64,000 nucleotides of DNA from Steinernema hermaphroditum (Eukaryota; Nematoda; Chromadorea; Rhabditida; Steinernematidae), in contig CM059622.1 of assembly GCA_030435675.1 (NCBI GenBank), positions 4,402,001-4,466,000 on the forward strand, given 5' to 3'. Below the pieces are notes generated by a model that worked only from the letters and a program-made list of their open reading frames with translations, searched no databases and had not been told where the DNA came from. The position numbers and the translations under genes are program-made. Shown piece after piece: positions 11,932 through 23,679 of this stretch (positions are counted from its first letter, which is position 1; each line of letters begins with the position of its first letter).

Positions 11932-12602
11932 GCCTGCAACATAGAAGAATGATAATGAGTCCACAGGAACACGGTCAGAACGATCATGAATACGCGGAAA
12001 ACTTGGTGGGGAGAAAACGGACGTACGAGCAAGCATGAGCGAAGAGGCCAAAATGCCTGCATTTGTCCAACGAAAACCGTTTTCCCGGCGGGACAATTTC
12101 GAAAACATGTTCGTTCGTCTTGAACCCTGAGTTTAAAGGGATATGGTGCTTTTAGTTTGCTTTTGAAGTGGTTTTTCTCTTTTCAGGTTCCTTTCCATCG
12201 GTATTTCGTATCACAATGGAGATTAGAGAATTCCAGTTGAATGTACTACTGATATCTTCACGAGATCCCAAAGGACTCCTGAGAACAATGATGAACAGCA
12301 TCGGGCATTCGATTGGAAAATCCTTGACCCATCAAGTCGAGAAAGGACTCGAGTGCCCTGTGCCAGCACAAACCGCTACCACAATGTGGTCAAAACATGC
12401 AAAACTTCGCTTCCAGTATGAATTAGATCCCTAAAGACACTCACCAGTCAGCGAATTGAGATAAACGGACACCGATCAAGAAACCCTCTGCACCGTACAC
12501 CGAACAACCAGCAGTATAACAACTTTATATGACCAAAATATCACAGGGACAAGAAGTACAAAGAGTAACCGTGGAAATAAATGAGCAATGAGGGATCTGT
12601 CT

Positions 12603-13108
12603 TCATCCTAGGACATGATTGTTCGAAGACCGCCAGACGCGCGGGACCGTCTTGCTCAGGCTGATGGTTTCTTCAATGATGAGCTGTGCAGATCCACGAG
12701 AACAACCCCACTGCTGAAAGAGCATCTATCAGTGAAAACAATGCACGGAAAACAGAGCACTTACATCCATGACCGCTACGATGAGCATCTCTCCACACAC
12801 GACCGAGAACAGAAAGTCGACCCGATGATTATCGTTTTTGATGTCAAGGGCAGAAGCCAAGAGGATTTGCAAGCAGGTGTCAGCCATTTCTTCGCGTTCA
12901 TCACCGGTAAGTAAACCATCTAAAGGACACGTTACGAAAGTTGAGATAGCGCACACTGACCAGTTTCGCAATCAAGGGATATCTCTTCTCCTTGAACGGG
13001 CGGTCTGTAGTAGTCATGGTACAGCAGCTGAAGTTCACTCGCGAGTTTCGCCTTAACAGTTTCCTTGCGAACGCTCTCGATGAGTGGAGCTCTGGGCGAA
13101 TATGGCAT
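12603..13108 (-). CDS. small helical cytoplasmic protein, family unknown
   Basis: Three exons, complement(join(12603..12713, 12765..12919, 12961..13108)), encode 137 aa. The start ATG (MPYSPRAPLIESVRK) lies 4 nt after GAACTTTTCAG, a good spliced-leader acceptor, which decided the start. The chain is helical (ELQLLYHDYYRPP, EEMADTCLQILLASALDI, DFLFSVVCGEMLIVAVMD) with no TM segment long enough to be convincing. It sits between rad50 and the orphan at 10840-11931, all on minus. Function not recognised; a MIF4G-like repeat protein is a weak guess. The intervening 12 kb region (11932-12602) shows no gene. Confidence 0.6.
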
Positions 13109-13394
13109 GGCACTGAAAAGTTCCGCAAGATGATTAGAACACAGTGCAAAACATATTCGCTTCACGACCGCTAAGCTTGACGTTTAAAGTTGAAATGAAG
13201 TATGAAGCGCTGTTCAAGAAATGAATGAGTAGGGATGAATTACCGCACACCTCACTGGAGGGGGGAATCGTTTTAAGACCATCGTTTTAAGATCGGTATT
13301 GATAAAGGTCCTAGTGCGAATTTGGACTAGACAGGAGCGAGAAACGCCATGTGTCTGCGAGTCTCTGACGTAATACTGTCTTCTAAAGGGCCTA

Positions 13395-13652
13395 TTAAGG
13401 GCCTATTATAGTCTGCGCGACAGTGTCGCGTAGCATTGTAAAGTTGTGTCGCGCAGTCGCGCAGCTGCGCGACACGCGAAAACCTATTATAGTCTGCGCG
13501 ACTGTCGCGTAGCTACGCGACTGTCGCTTAGCTAAGCGACGCAAAAACCGTTTGTGTCGCGCAGACTATAACTGCGCGACGTTTACAGGCCGTTTGTGCC
13601 GCGTAGCTAAGCGACGCATCGCACAGTCGCGCAGACTATAATGGGCCCTTAA
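13395..13652. mobile_element. TTAA-flanked MITE built of CG-rich palindromes
   Basis: TTAA occurs at 13395-13398 and 13649-13652. Terminal inverted repeats start GGGCCTATTATAGTCTGCGC and pair with GCGCAGACTATAATGGGCCC at the other end. The ~250-bp body is filled with short palindromes (GTCGCGCAGTCGCGC, GTAGCTACGCGAC, TAGCTAAGCGAC), so single strands would fold strongly. No coding capacity. TTAA flanks suggest mobilisation by a piggyBac-like transposase (inference). It lies between rad50 and the gene at 12603-13108. Confidence 0.75.
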
Positions 13653-13788
13653 CACCCAATTAAATCCAACAAACGCTCCCATGACTACTCATCCCGCAAC
13701 GAACAGATTATACATAAAGCTTTTAATATTATACATCATTCCAAATTAAACATTTACTAGCCTAACAAAAACCGGTATCATGAGATCA

Positions 13789-16700
13789 TCAGTGAGTGAG
13801 TTCAAAGTGCGTGTAGCGCTTCATGTGGGAGACTCCAAACGCATCTTTCGACAATCCGTATACGCATTCTGGCTTGCAATCACGGTAGAGGTTCTCCACA
13901 AGTCTCATGTCGTGTGTGATGACGATCAGCTGGAATCCGTAAGTTGCCTGTTGACTGTCGTGAACAACACGATTCTTGATAAGACTTATCAACATCTCAC
14001 CCATGGCTTCAACCTGTAAGAAAGAAGCGAATAAATTGCGGGTAATTGCGGATGAGCGCACCTTGTCGATATCCAAGTTTGTTGTTGGTTCGTCCAAGGC
14101 CAGGATCGAGCATCGCCCAGCGAAGACATCAGCAAGGGCGATCCGGATCAAGATCGATGCGAGAACCTAAACAATACAGGTTAGGCAACTGCCCATCCAA
14201 GAACGGCATACTTTCTGTCCCGCACTGCAACGATCGCGCATCTCTACTTCCACGGAATCGACGGTCATCATAACACAGTAATCATATGATTTTCTCTTGT
14301 CCTCAGCAGAATCCACTGGGTTCGATTTGATCTTGATCGTTTGAATGTCGGTGCCCTTGTACACTCGCCGCCACAGATCTTCGAGGATGTAGTTGATCTG
14401 TTCCATCTTGGACTGATGGAAAGAGATGATTGATTCATCGACGACGCGGAAATAGCTCTTCAGATCTTGCACCGTTCGTTTCCACACACACTTTTCGATC
14501 AACAGCTCGCGGAACTCTTTCTCGACATTCTGGAACTTCTCGCGGATACGACGCTTCAGCTCTTCCATCTTCTTGCGTTTTTCGGTCAATTCACCATCGG
14601 TCATGTAACTCTCGTTATCAATGCGCATCGCTTCGTCGCTGAGCTGTTTATGCTGAAACATGGCTCGCTAAGCATATGATGCTACTCGATGAACACACAC
14701 CTTTCTCTTCATGTCTTCGAGTGACTCTCCATCCCAGTCATATGACTCCATATTTCCTCGTGGCTCTCCGTACTTCTTCGTTCTATCGAGCATCGACATT
14801 ATGTCGTTCAAGAACCACGTCAGCTCCGCGTAGTGTGCGCCCTGCTTCGAATGACGCTCTCTATACGAGCTCTCCAGCTCGTTGAGTTCTTCTTCTGCCC
14901 TGTAAAGCTGCTCTTCGAGTGAACGCAGCTGTTCGCCGTGTTCATCAATCTCTTCAGAATATCCTACTGCTTCCTTTTTGCGTGCTTCAATGGTGTTCTT
15001 GATGGCGCCACTAGTGAGTACCTTTTCGCCGAGCTTATTCTTCTGATCTCGCAAAGCGTTTATCTAGGAAACAAAGCATGAAGATGAAGAGATACGGATA
15101 AGGCCTTACCTTCGTCATTATACTGTTTCTGCGCTCAATAACTGCCTGGTTTTTCTCAATCTGTGTGTGGTAACTGTCATATTCCTTCTAAAAAAAGCAG
15201 CAATAAGAACTGAAACATCGTGATTAGTACCTGAGAGTTAGCTATTTCGGCCTTAACGTGGGAAATGCTCCTCTGATCTTCGAACTGCGAACCGAGCGCC
15301 TCGCGTATGAGCGCGCAATCCTCTTCCAGGTTCTCGATAGCCTCTCTGTGGCTGTCCATAAGCGAGGCGTCAGCTGTGATCCTCTTAATCACACGCTCAC
15401 GGTTCTTCAGTTCGCTCAACTTCGACTCCGCCGAGGAACGCCGCTTCTCCGAGTCTTTGCTCTTGATGTCCAGGGCAGCTATCTTCTTCTCCAATTCCGG
15501 AATGTCAACGGTTTCGATCGCCGTGGCGATTTCGACAAACGGCGCCACTTTGTTCAGCTCGAACATGTCCTGCTCCTTCTTCTTCACTTCGGCAGCAAGT
15601 TGTCCCTTCTCTTTAGGCAAGTCAGATCGGCGTTCGCGGATCTGAAGTTCACAGGTCACTAACAAGCAGGGTCAGAGAGCAAGTACCTTGCTAGCAAGTT
15701 GTTGAGCTTCCGATGCGGTACGGTAAGACCGCTCGCAGAGTGGACACGCTTGACATTCGGTCACATCGTTCTCCCACTGCTCATAGAGGAAATCGCATCC
15801 ATCGATTTGGCCAAGTTTGCTCCGCGCCTTATCGACGACTTTCCGAGTTTGCTCAATACGCTGCTGCACTTGACTCGGTTCGGCAATCACTCGTGTTATC
15901 TTCTCCATGTGTGACGATAGTTCGCGCTGCTTCCTCGCGAGATCGCCTTTGAGTTGCTGCAGCCTCTGGGAATCCTGCACGAACTCTCGCTCTATCTTCT
16001 TCATTTCCAGCTCAGCACTTCTCATTGAGGCATCGCATTCAGTGGAGACCGTTGTCACTTTGGCTCTGGAGAGGAACATGACATTCCGCGGGGAACAGGG
16101 CGTTTATTATACCTGAACGAATGATTTGGAACATCTCCAAAAAGCGTCGTATAGTCGGCTCTGTGCTTGTTACTCAGCTCTCTCAGCTTCTCCTCCAACT
16201 GTGCCTTCTCTCTGATACAGCGCTCCAAATTACTAGCGCATTCCGCAGATTTCTGAAGCTCGCTCTCTTCGGTCCGCAGCTGTTTCAGCTTATCGTGTAA
16301 AAGCGATCGTTGTCTTTTCTGACCAGCGATTGAATCTTCGAGCACCGCCACATCGCCTATTTCCGCAAGACGTTCTTCACAGTCAGCTATTTCATTTTCC
16401 AACGAGCTTAGCCTAAATGTTGTCCACATTAGCAGCCAAACACAATCTCTATGGGCTACTTCTGAGTAGAATTGTTGATATCCGCCATTTCCTTCTGCTT
16501 CCTTCGCACTTCCATGTCAATCTGTTGAATCTGGCGCTCCAAGGCGGTGCATGTGCCCTGGATATTCGACTTCTTGGTTCTAAGATCGTTCACCTTCTTC
16601 TGGGCTCGCTCGATGATCTGCTCATCGTTTCGTTTCAGATCGTCGTAATCCCCCTTTTCGGAATCGATTTTGGCATGTAGATGTTTCTGCAACGACCGCA

Positions 16701-17747
16701 TTTCGGCTCTTATTTCTTGCTGACGTGACCGCTTCTCCTCCATCCCGGTGGCCAGTACGTCGATGCGCTCCTTGCAGTTCTGGGCCTCTTTCAATGCCTG
16801 AAATTCTTACAGAGCTCCGTAAATTCGCTGAATCCGGGGCAGCTTACCCTAATGCGTTCGGATCGGTTTTCCAGCATGTACGGCAATTTGCTGTCCGCCA
16901 ACTTGATTTTATCTTCCTAAAAACAACACATATTAGATGAGCTATCGTTGATGCGCACTCATACGTATTCCTTGATCATCTTCTTGATGTTCTGCAGCGC
17001 CCTGGTGTACTTTGTGACCTCAAATATCGCGTCGAATCGCAGCTTCAGGGCCTTTGGCTCCGACAGAGGCCAGTTCGATTCTTCTTGATGACAGAAGAGG
17101 ACGTAATCGAGAATGGCCTTTGGAACTCCTAGCCGATTTATCATCTAAAGGCCGCCATAAGCTTCTAGTGGTTGTGATCCATTGATACCTCTCTATTGAA
17201 ATCCACTACTTTCGATGAGATTGAGTGAGTTTCGCCCAGGGCGTCCTTGTAAGAGAGAGTGAATTCGTCCGATCGAGTCGTGGGCTCTCCTTTTTTCTAA
17301 ACGAACACAAGACATTCATTCCAGATATTAATATGGCTCACCGATCTCGCAGAAGTGGTGGCGTACATCCTCTTTGTGGCCGTGACTTCCTGGCCTTTCG
17401 AATCACGGAACGTCAGCATTATCGAGCCATCCACTCGCTTTTTGTTCGCGATCTGAAAGGTGCAGCTATTCAAAAGGTTGTCAAAAGGTGTTCGAATTCA
17501 TACGGTGTTGCTGTGGATGAACGCCTTCATGCCTCCTGACGGCTGCGACCCGGTAGTGATGTAATTAAGGGCTTCAATGGTGGTCTAGACAAGAACGCAT
17601 GACAGAGGTCATTTAGACGTTGCTCACCGTTTTGCCGGTGCCATTGAGACCTTGGATTATGGTCAGCGGGTTGAGGAACTTGATCACGTGCGGTTCGTCG
17701 CCGATGCTGCGAATGCCGGTCATCTTGAGGGATACCAGTTCGGCCAT
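13789..17747 (-). CDS. rad-50: RAD50 DNA repair ATPase
   Basis: Fifteen exons in one phase, complement(join(13789..14013, 14062..14166, 14212..14652, 14701..15063, 15110..15187, 15231..15641, 15687..16065, 16113..16412, 16460..16797, 16848..16916, 16965..17144, 17189..17296, 17342..17452, 17504..17584, 17628..17747)), encode about 1102 aa. RAD50 is the SMC-like ATPase of the MRE11-RAD50-NBS1 complex, which tethers and processes DNA double-strand breaks in the nucleus. Walker A is [16 protein letters not shown]; the Q-loop region reads [20 protein letters not shown]; a long coiled coil follows, interrupted by a zinc hook CPLC ([14 protein letters not shown]); the signature is [19 protein letters not shown] and Walker B is [12 protein letters not shown]. 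The usual length is about 1300 aa, so the coiled coil is some 200 residues short. All key motifs are intact. Confidence 0.93.
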
Positions 17748-18904
17748 GTTGCTGGGGCATGGATCTTTGAAAATAGGCGATGAATGATAACGACTGTAGA
17801 AGGATTCGTGTCAAATCACAGTGTGCGACAAGTGGTTGCAAAACCGAATTTGAAAATCCCGCCAAAATGTGGACAACAACGTAGACATAAGCAGACAATA
17901 CGAGCCTTCGATCAATCTTGAATTTCGCGCAAAACTGCGATCGACATAAGCAAAACGGAGCGTAGGAGTTCCCGCACATTGCGAAACAAAATGGAAAGCC
18001 GACGACTCCGGCAATTTTGCGGGAAATCTCGAGATTCAAATCGGAATCGAAGCGGACGGAGCGGAAAAGCGAGGAGATCTTCCGCGACCATAAAGCTAGG
18101 TCGTTGATATGTTTCAAATCAACAATAGACACAGTTCTAGACAGACGAGACAAAATGGAGACAGTCTGCAAACCGAATGTGGTGAGACACACCGCTTGCT
18201 CGCGGTTATGAACTGCTGACAATTATTGTTTTGCCGCGGGAAGTTCGAACACTTCAAGGTTTTATGATGAAGGTGGCAATATGTAAAGGTCGCAAATTAG
18301 TGCGGTAACCCAAGAGTATATATAAACTTCTAATTATGAAACACTCTGAAATTCCTTCCCCCAAAAATTTTTTCGAGCAAACAGGAAAAGATGGCTCTCT
18401 CAACACAGAGTTTCAGACGTATCATTCCACACTAACAAGGGAAAACTAGGTATGTTAAAAAGGGGCATGCTATCTTTTCTATCTGCCAAAGATCTTGAAT
18501 GTTCTTAATGCTTTTGTTTCCTTGTAACATACTTAAAAAGTGGAGTGATCAAAAGTGGTGTGGTCGACCCAATTTTAGGGCAGAACAAAAAAATAGAAAA
18601 TCAAGACTATGACGTACCGAATGCAGATGTTTCTTATCTCGAGCAGACTCGAATCTTTCACAACACAACCATAATATTTTCAGAACATCGTCAGCTCCGA
18701 TTTCCTTTGTAAACATGACTTACAAACTATGTTTGCATATTACCGACGCAGCCTAGCACCTATTCCGATATCGCTTATTTTGGAAATGATGCGGACAGCT
18801 GTCCAAATACACCGTCATTTGTTGACATCTGCAAGAACTCGAAAACAGCACTGTTTTCTGCATATAAAATGCGCCCCCGGTAGAATGATGTCAGTCGAGA
18901 AGCA
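17748..18904. other. intergenic region, divergent promoters
   Basis: It separates rad50 (-) from the secreted-protein gene starting at 18905 (+). Overlapping short frames on both strands at 17811-18222 lack any recognisable motif. A TATAAAA-like sequence (GCATATAAAATGCG, about 18860) lies about 45 bp upstream of the 18905 ATG and may be a core promoter. Confidence 0.35.
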
Positions 18905-19458
18905 ATGACGTTTTGCTTAGTCTTCTTTGTCCTTGCGGTCTTTCTGTCCAACTTTCAGTCACAGGCTGAAGAGGTAGGCCTACTCAAGATCTATGAGCGA
19001 ACTCTACGGCTTTCAGGCTCCCTCTGACCGAGTTACCGCCTGCGACGACACCAAATATGGAAAGATTTGCATTGAAGCGATCGTGGAAAATGGAAAAGAA
19101 GGCTTCAATCTCGTGGGCACATTCAAAGACAAGAAGATTTTCTCGACTCATGTTTCTACAACAGTGAGTTTACTATCCACGTTGTTTTCTAAGACAGGGC
19201 CCAGAATCCTCCTCCACTCAACGTTCCGTTGAACGAGGTGCTCAAGCTGAAGCTGTACATCTATGAGATCGCACTCAATTTCCCCGAAAAGAAAGGATCG
19301 TTCAAAACCAAAGGAGAACTCTATGTGCAGCTCTACAAGAAGCCCGTTGCAAAGTTCCGTATCGGACAGTTTATTATCGAGAATGGAAAGGTAATCCATT
19401 TACCGGCTTTTTGAAGTAGAACTGTTGCTTTCAGATCAGATTCAATGGAAAGGGCTAA
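18905..19458 (+). CDS. secreted protein, paralogue of the gene at 24524
   Basis: Exons 18905..18973, 19017..19163, 19205..19390 and 19435..19458 give 141 aa.  A signal peptide (MTFCLVFFVLAVFLSNFQSQ) is followed by APSDRVTACDD, KYGKICIEAIVENGKEGFNL, NPPPLNVPLNEVLKLKLYIY and a last exon of eight codons (IRFNGKG, stop). The exon 3 acceptor was taken as GGGCCCAG because it keeps phase with the strong GTGAGT donor. Two cysteines (TACDD, GKICIEA) recur in the 24524 paralogue, which shares exon number, phase and the pattern [LI]C.[GE]A...GF.[LV].[GA]TF.DK. No named family is recognised; the fold is probably a small beta-rich secreted domain (inference). Confidence 0.75.
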
Positions 19459-19583
19459 ATGCAAAGGGACAGCTTATCTAGTACCATCGAATGCCCTTTG
19501 TGATACACGAATGAAAATGTGTGAATAAAAAATGTGAATAAATGAATTTGAGATATACAGTAGTGTAGTGCCTGTTTTCAATG

Positions 19584-21248
19584 TACAGTGGCGAGCATAG
19601 AAATAGCCGCACTACATATTGGAAAAATGTTTGGTCATTTTGAGAACGGTTTGCCTCGCATGCTTCGATGGTAATGCGTGTATGATGTGCAGAATTTCCT
19701 GGAGAATTTGGCTGTGCCAGCTAGAATGACAGAAAAATAGCTCTAGCTTAGCACGGCCTGAATTCAGACCGAGGGTGCCGATTTTACGCGGGCACAGAAA
19801 TAGCCGCACTTTGAATGTTCTTTTTTATTGCCGAAAATTTTTAACAAAGAACGTAAAAGCAACAGGCTACATACAACAATGATCTAGTACCTTGTCGGAA
19901 ATCCTTTACTTGCGATGACAGCTCTACAGCGACGTTGCATGGAGTCGACAAGGCTCATGCAGCGGGTCACGGGTATGTTTCTCCAGGCTTATTCGATGCT
20001 GACTGACAATTCGGCAAGGTTCTTAGTTTTCTTTGCCTGCACCACCTTCTCAATGTCGTTCCACAAATTCTCGATCGGATTCAGATCCGGGCTTTGAGCT
20101 GGCCAATCTAGAACGCGCCACTTATTCTTCTTATACCAAGCCTTCGCGATCTTGCACGTGTGTTTGGGATCATTATCTTGCTGGAAAATCCAATTTCGGC
20201 CGCAATGTTGGCGTGCATATGGCTTCAGCACCTTCTCCATGATATCCACATACTTCTTTCCATCGAGAATTCCGTCAATATGAAAAATTGGACCAACTCC
20301 GGACCGCCGGAAGCCCGCCCATACCATCACAGAACCGCCGCCATGTTTAACAGTTACCTTGGTGCAGCGTGGATCGAATTCTTCACCGACGTACCGTCTC
20401 ACATACGTCTTTCCGTCGGACTCTAGCCGGGTGAACTTCGATTCGTCCATGAATAACACTTTGGCCCAGTCTTCAGGCTGCCAGGTGATGTGCTTCTTAG
20501 CGAAGGCAATTCGAGCTTCTCGGTTTTTCTTCGACACGAGCGGCTTCTTGCGGGCGACTCGTCCCATCAATCCGACTTCGTTCAAACGTCGTCGAACGGT
20601 CCAAACGCTCAGATTGAAGCCGGGAGATCCACTCAATTCATTCTGGACATCCACAGCAGTCTTCATCCTATCCGCTTCAGACATCATCCTGATCTTTCTA
20701 TCCACACGGTCCGTACTTTTTCTTGGTTTCGGCTTCCTTACCGGATTTTCCACATTTCCTCGACTCTTCTGTATCGTTTTCACGGCATTTCGCACTGCCT
20801 TCTCCGAAATTCCCAACTTGTCGGCGATTCTTCGCATGGAATTACCTTCCTTCTTCAGGGTGTCGATACGAGCGCGTTGTTCAGGTGATATGTGTTTTCC
20901 CCGTCCCATTTTCTAAAAGAATTGAGTAACAGATTAATAACAGAAATAACAGAGCACGCAAAATAACACGTTACCGTCGGAGAAATTCACTCGAAAACTC
21001 ACAATAAAAAAGAACATTCAAAGTGCGGCTATTTCTGTGCCCGCGTAAAATCGGCACCCTCGGTCTGAATTCAGGCCGTGCTAAGCTAGAACTATTTTTC
21101 TGTCATTCTAGCTGGTACAGCCAAATTCTCCAGGAAATTCTGCACATCATACACGCATTACCATCGAAGCATGCGAGGCAAACCGTTCTCAAAATGACCA
21201 AACATTTTTCCAATATGTAGTGCGGCTATTTCTATGCTCGCCACTGTA
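19584..21248 (-). mobile_element. Tc1-type transposon, near intact, with long IR/DR termini
   Basis: TA duplications at 19584-19585 and 21247-21248 bound a 1661-bp element. Its terminal inverted repeats are about 245 bp (19586-19830 and 21003-21246), and by eye I find only two mismatches. Each repeat carries an outer and an inner binding-site-like motif (CATAGAAATAGCCGCACT at the end and CACAGAAATAGCCGCACT about 200 bp inward), the IR/DR layout known from Sleeping Beauty-like Tc1 elements. One transposase frame lies between. Near-identical ends indicate recent insertion between two paralogous secreted-protein genes. Confidence 0.92.
19884..20909 (-). pseudogene. Tc1 transposase with one premature stop
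   Basis: A DDE transposase that cuts and pastes the surrounding element. The frame opens at 20909 (MGRGKHISPEQRARIDTLKK) with an N-terminal helix-turn-helix DNA-binding region (MRRIADKLGISEKAVRNAV) and a second one (SVWTVRRRLNEVG). Catalytic motifs are present: LFMDESKF, FQQDNDPKHT and SPDLNPIENLW. A TAA at 19989-19991 stops it after 306 aa. The same frame continues to a natural stop at 19884, which would give 341 codons, normal for Tc1. Only the last ~35 residues, beyond the catalytic triad, are lost, so residual activity is possible but unlikely. Confidence 0.9.
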
Positions 21249-22266
21249 GATATTTTGATGGTTCTATGCAAAAGTTGCTTGAACAACTCCAATGAATCAT
21301 GTTTTGAATAGCATTCGAAACACTCCAGCTTAAACACAGACTTAGGGCACATATCTTGCGATTTGAGACGAACCCCGTATTCATTTTTTCGGATATTTTG
21401 TACATCTCGTGCTTTCTGAACAACGTTAAAGTTATATGCGCAATTATCGATTAAAGAGCACTGTGCTCCAGTCTCTGTGCCGAAGTTTGAAGAAACGAAT
21501 ACGGCGCTCTCTTTTGTGCCATAGCAGGTGTCACGGCGTAATGCCGCTGATTCAAGAGTGTGAGGCTCATAAGAGCTTTAAAACCGGCGCTCTATTTTTG
21601 GCGATCTTTTTCTTATAATCTGCAGGTCATGGAACAACAATATTTGCACACGTCCTTAGTTCGCATCGTTATTTAGTAAACGCTTTTTTGCGGATTTTCC
21701 ATCGTGCTATTAGAAGAAAACATGTTTTTGTTTGTGTCAAGCATTGCAGACTGTGCATGGTGTAAGCAAGAAAAATTTATCGTGAAAATACAATAAAGAA
21801 CAAAATTTTGAGTTTGAATTTATCTTCCCGTATCAAAATGTCACACCTTGCGATGCGTCTCATATATGCATATGCACCATAAAACTCTGGTGATCATCTT
21901 CTGGCTTCGCCGCGGTATCCGAGCAGAGCGATCCTGGTCCCATCACTGTGCGCGGGCATCGAAGAGACGAAGAGACTGAATCCAGCAGAGGCGCAAACCA
22001 AAAAATGCATCAGACACTTTTTTCTTGTATAATGTCTGTTTATTCTTTGGATACTAGTTCGTTCTCTATTTTTTCCCGTAACCACATTAATCGATGTTTT
22101 CATCCTATCAGATGTGATATCATCCTACTTTCGCAGGATCACTCCTATTTAGCGAACGGGCTACGATCAGAAAATCCGATTTCAGCCCCTAAATATTTGA
22201 TTTAACATTCGTATAAAATCGGAGATTGGCATTGTGGGCCAACAATCACACAGCTGCACTCCAACG
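21249..22266. other. intergenic, no gene seen
   Basis: AT-rich DNA between the Tc1 element and the secreted gene at 22267. Open frames at 21436-21618 and 21894-22205 have no domain, good codon pattern or splice context. Near 22208, TATAAAATCGG could serve as a core promoter for the gene at 22267. Confidence 0.35.
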
Positions 22267-22811
22267 ATGAAGAAACTCCTCGTCCTAGCTATCCTCCTCG
22301 TCGCTGAGGCCGTCGCCATCGATTCTATAGCCCACCGATGGCTCGATCCAACTCCCCGAGACTGGGCCTGGGCCGCACGGCGCTCTGCCTCTGTGGACCC
22401 GGACAACTGCTTCCCTGACATCGACTCTTTGGTCAGTAATGGTACTCTTATAGCACTACAATGTATCTAGGCGACTGTGGCCGGGGCTTGCTTCCATGCG
22501 GAGAAGAAACTTTACGTCTGCACGTCGGACTCACTCTTCAACGATTCTGTCCAGGTGATAGTGACCATTGGGTTTGGCAAGTTGATCTACTTCCAAAAAC
22601 ACGACCTGAAGGAAGATGTATGAACTAAATCGGTTTTTAGTGGTGAATGATTGTTTAGAGCGGTTGTCACGACACGAAAGATTCGCGTTTCCAGGTCTGC
22701 TTTGATCCAAATGGCAACGACAAGTTGATCCACGTCAGCATCCAGTTCAACGGATCCGTTCTGAATGAAGCTGCTCTCCCATTCTGGAACAGCACTCAAG
22801 CTTCTTCCTAA
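22267..22811 (+). CDS. small secreted protein with four cysteines
   Basis: Three exons (22267..22431, 22471..22617, 22695..22811) encode 142 aa. A clear signal peptide (MKKLLVLAILLVAEAVAIDS) precedes a Trp-rich stretch (HRWLDPTPRDWAWAARR). Cysteines occur in DNCFPDID, AGACFHAEKKLYVCTSD and EDVCFDPNG. Sequons (NDS, NGS, NST) suggest N-glycosylation. Introns are 39 and 77 nt. No family recognised. It lies among other small secreted genes, which suggests an extracellular role. Confidence 0.75.
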
Positions 22812-23221
22812 GAATGAAGTCGCCTTTCACCACGCATAACCATGTATCTTCCCACATATTATCACGATGATATAACTTTACCAGTCCCCTTTTCATAAAT
22901 ACTCATAAATTTTTGATACACCGTAACCTCAAACAGGCGTCCAAGACACTCACAGCTACTATGCCTACACAGTGGCTCCACGAGCTCATTTGTACTTTAC
23001 GGGAAAAATGACCCTAGGGTTCACAAAAAAGTACGATTGCTCGAGGCCGTATGTTTCCAATTTTGTTTCCTTCATCGTGGCTCTTTATTTTGAGATTCTA
23101 GTTGAGAATCTCGCATCTCGCATTCTGAAGAATATGAATCGCAACAAGGTTCAATAGATTGCAGTGATCTCTACAGATCCCTGTTTACTGTTCAAATAGC
23201 ACTCTCTTCGCTATGTTCGTT

Positions 23222-23480
23222 CGATTGTTGAGATATTTGAGTCCCGGCACTTGAGTCCCGGACATCTGAGTCCCAGACAGTTGAGTCCCGGACACAGAGC
23301 TCCAACGAAACGAGTTTGAGTTAACTTCTTGGGTATTTGCTTAGCAATTTGATGCTCCATGATGATTCACGTTTGACGTTTCTGCCGTTTGTAAATGTTA
23401 CCGTTTCGTCGCAGTGTCCGGGACTCAAATGTCCGGGACTCAACTGTCCGGGACTCAAATGTCTCAACAACGTTCGTTCG
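23222..23480. mobile_element. MITE with terminal minisatellite of TGAGTCCCGGACA units
   Basis: The left end starts TCGATTGTTGAGATATTTGA and carries four units close to TTGAGTCCCGGACA. The right end is the inverse: GTCCGGGACTCAAATGTCTC then AACAACG. About 85 bp of unrelated sequence separates the arms. The inverted tandem units would form a strong hairpin. No coding capacity. CGTTCG occurs at both outer edges, in keeping with an inverted-repeat boundary rather than a clear target duplication. Confidence 0.65.
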
Positions 23481-23604
23481 TCACCTGTATTCATCTGTAA
23501 TTGACCACATCAGTGGTGAGCACTCAGAAAAAGATGAAGAGCTCAAAAATTGGAGCAAAAAAGATTGATCCTAGCATTCATTTTTTTATTTTGAACCCCG
23601 CGTA

Positions 23605-23679
23605 TTCTACGGACGACGGATCCCGTTGATCGAGAAGTGGGCTAAAGTGGTTGATACGAATGGTAGATACCTTGATTGA
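23605..23679 (+). pseudogene. mariner transposase C-terminal relic
   Basis: The frame FYGRRIPLIEKWAKVVDTNG followed by RYLD and a stop matches the usual end of mariner transposases. Upstream coding is lost. A second relic follows at 24021-24096, and both are followed by related sequence (ACTGAGACAGTGTTTATGGC near 23750; GGGACAGTGTTTATGGCCGT near 24290), so two copies of one element sit in tandem. Confidence 0.55.

Noticed and set aside
13381..13660. CRISPR array or ncRNA in the palindromic GTCGCG region
   Set aside because: Repeats are palindromic without regular spacers, and TTAA plus inverted ends fit a MITE; the host is a eukaryote.
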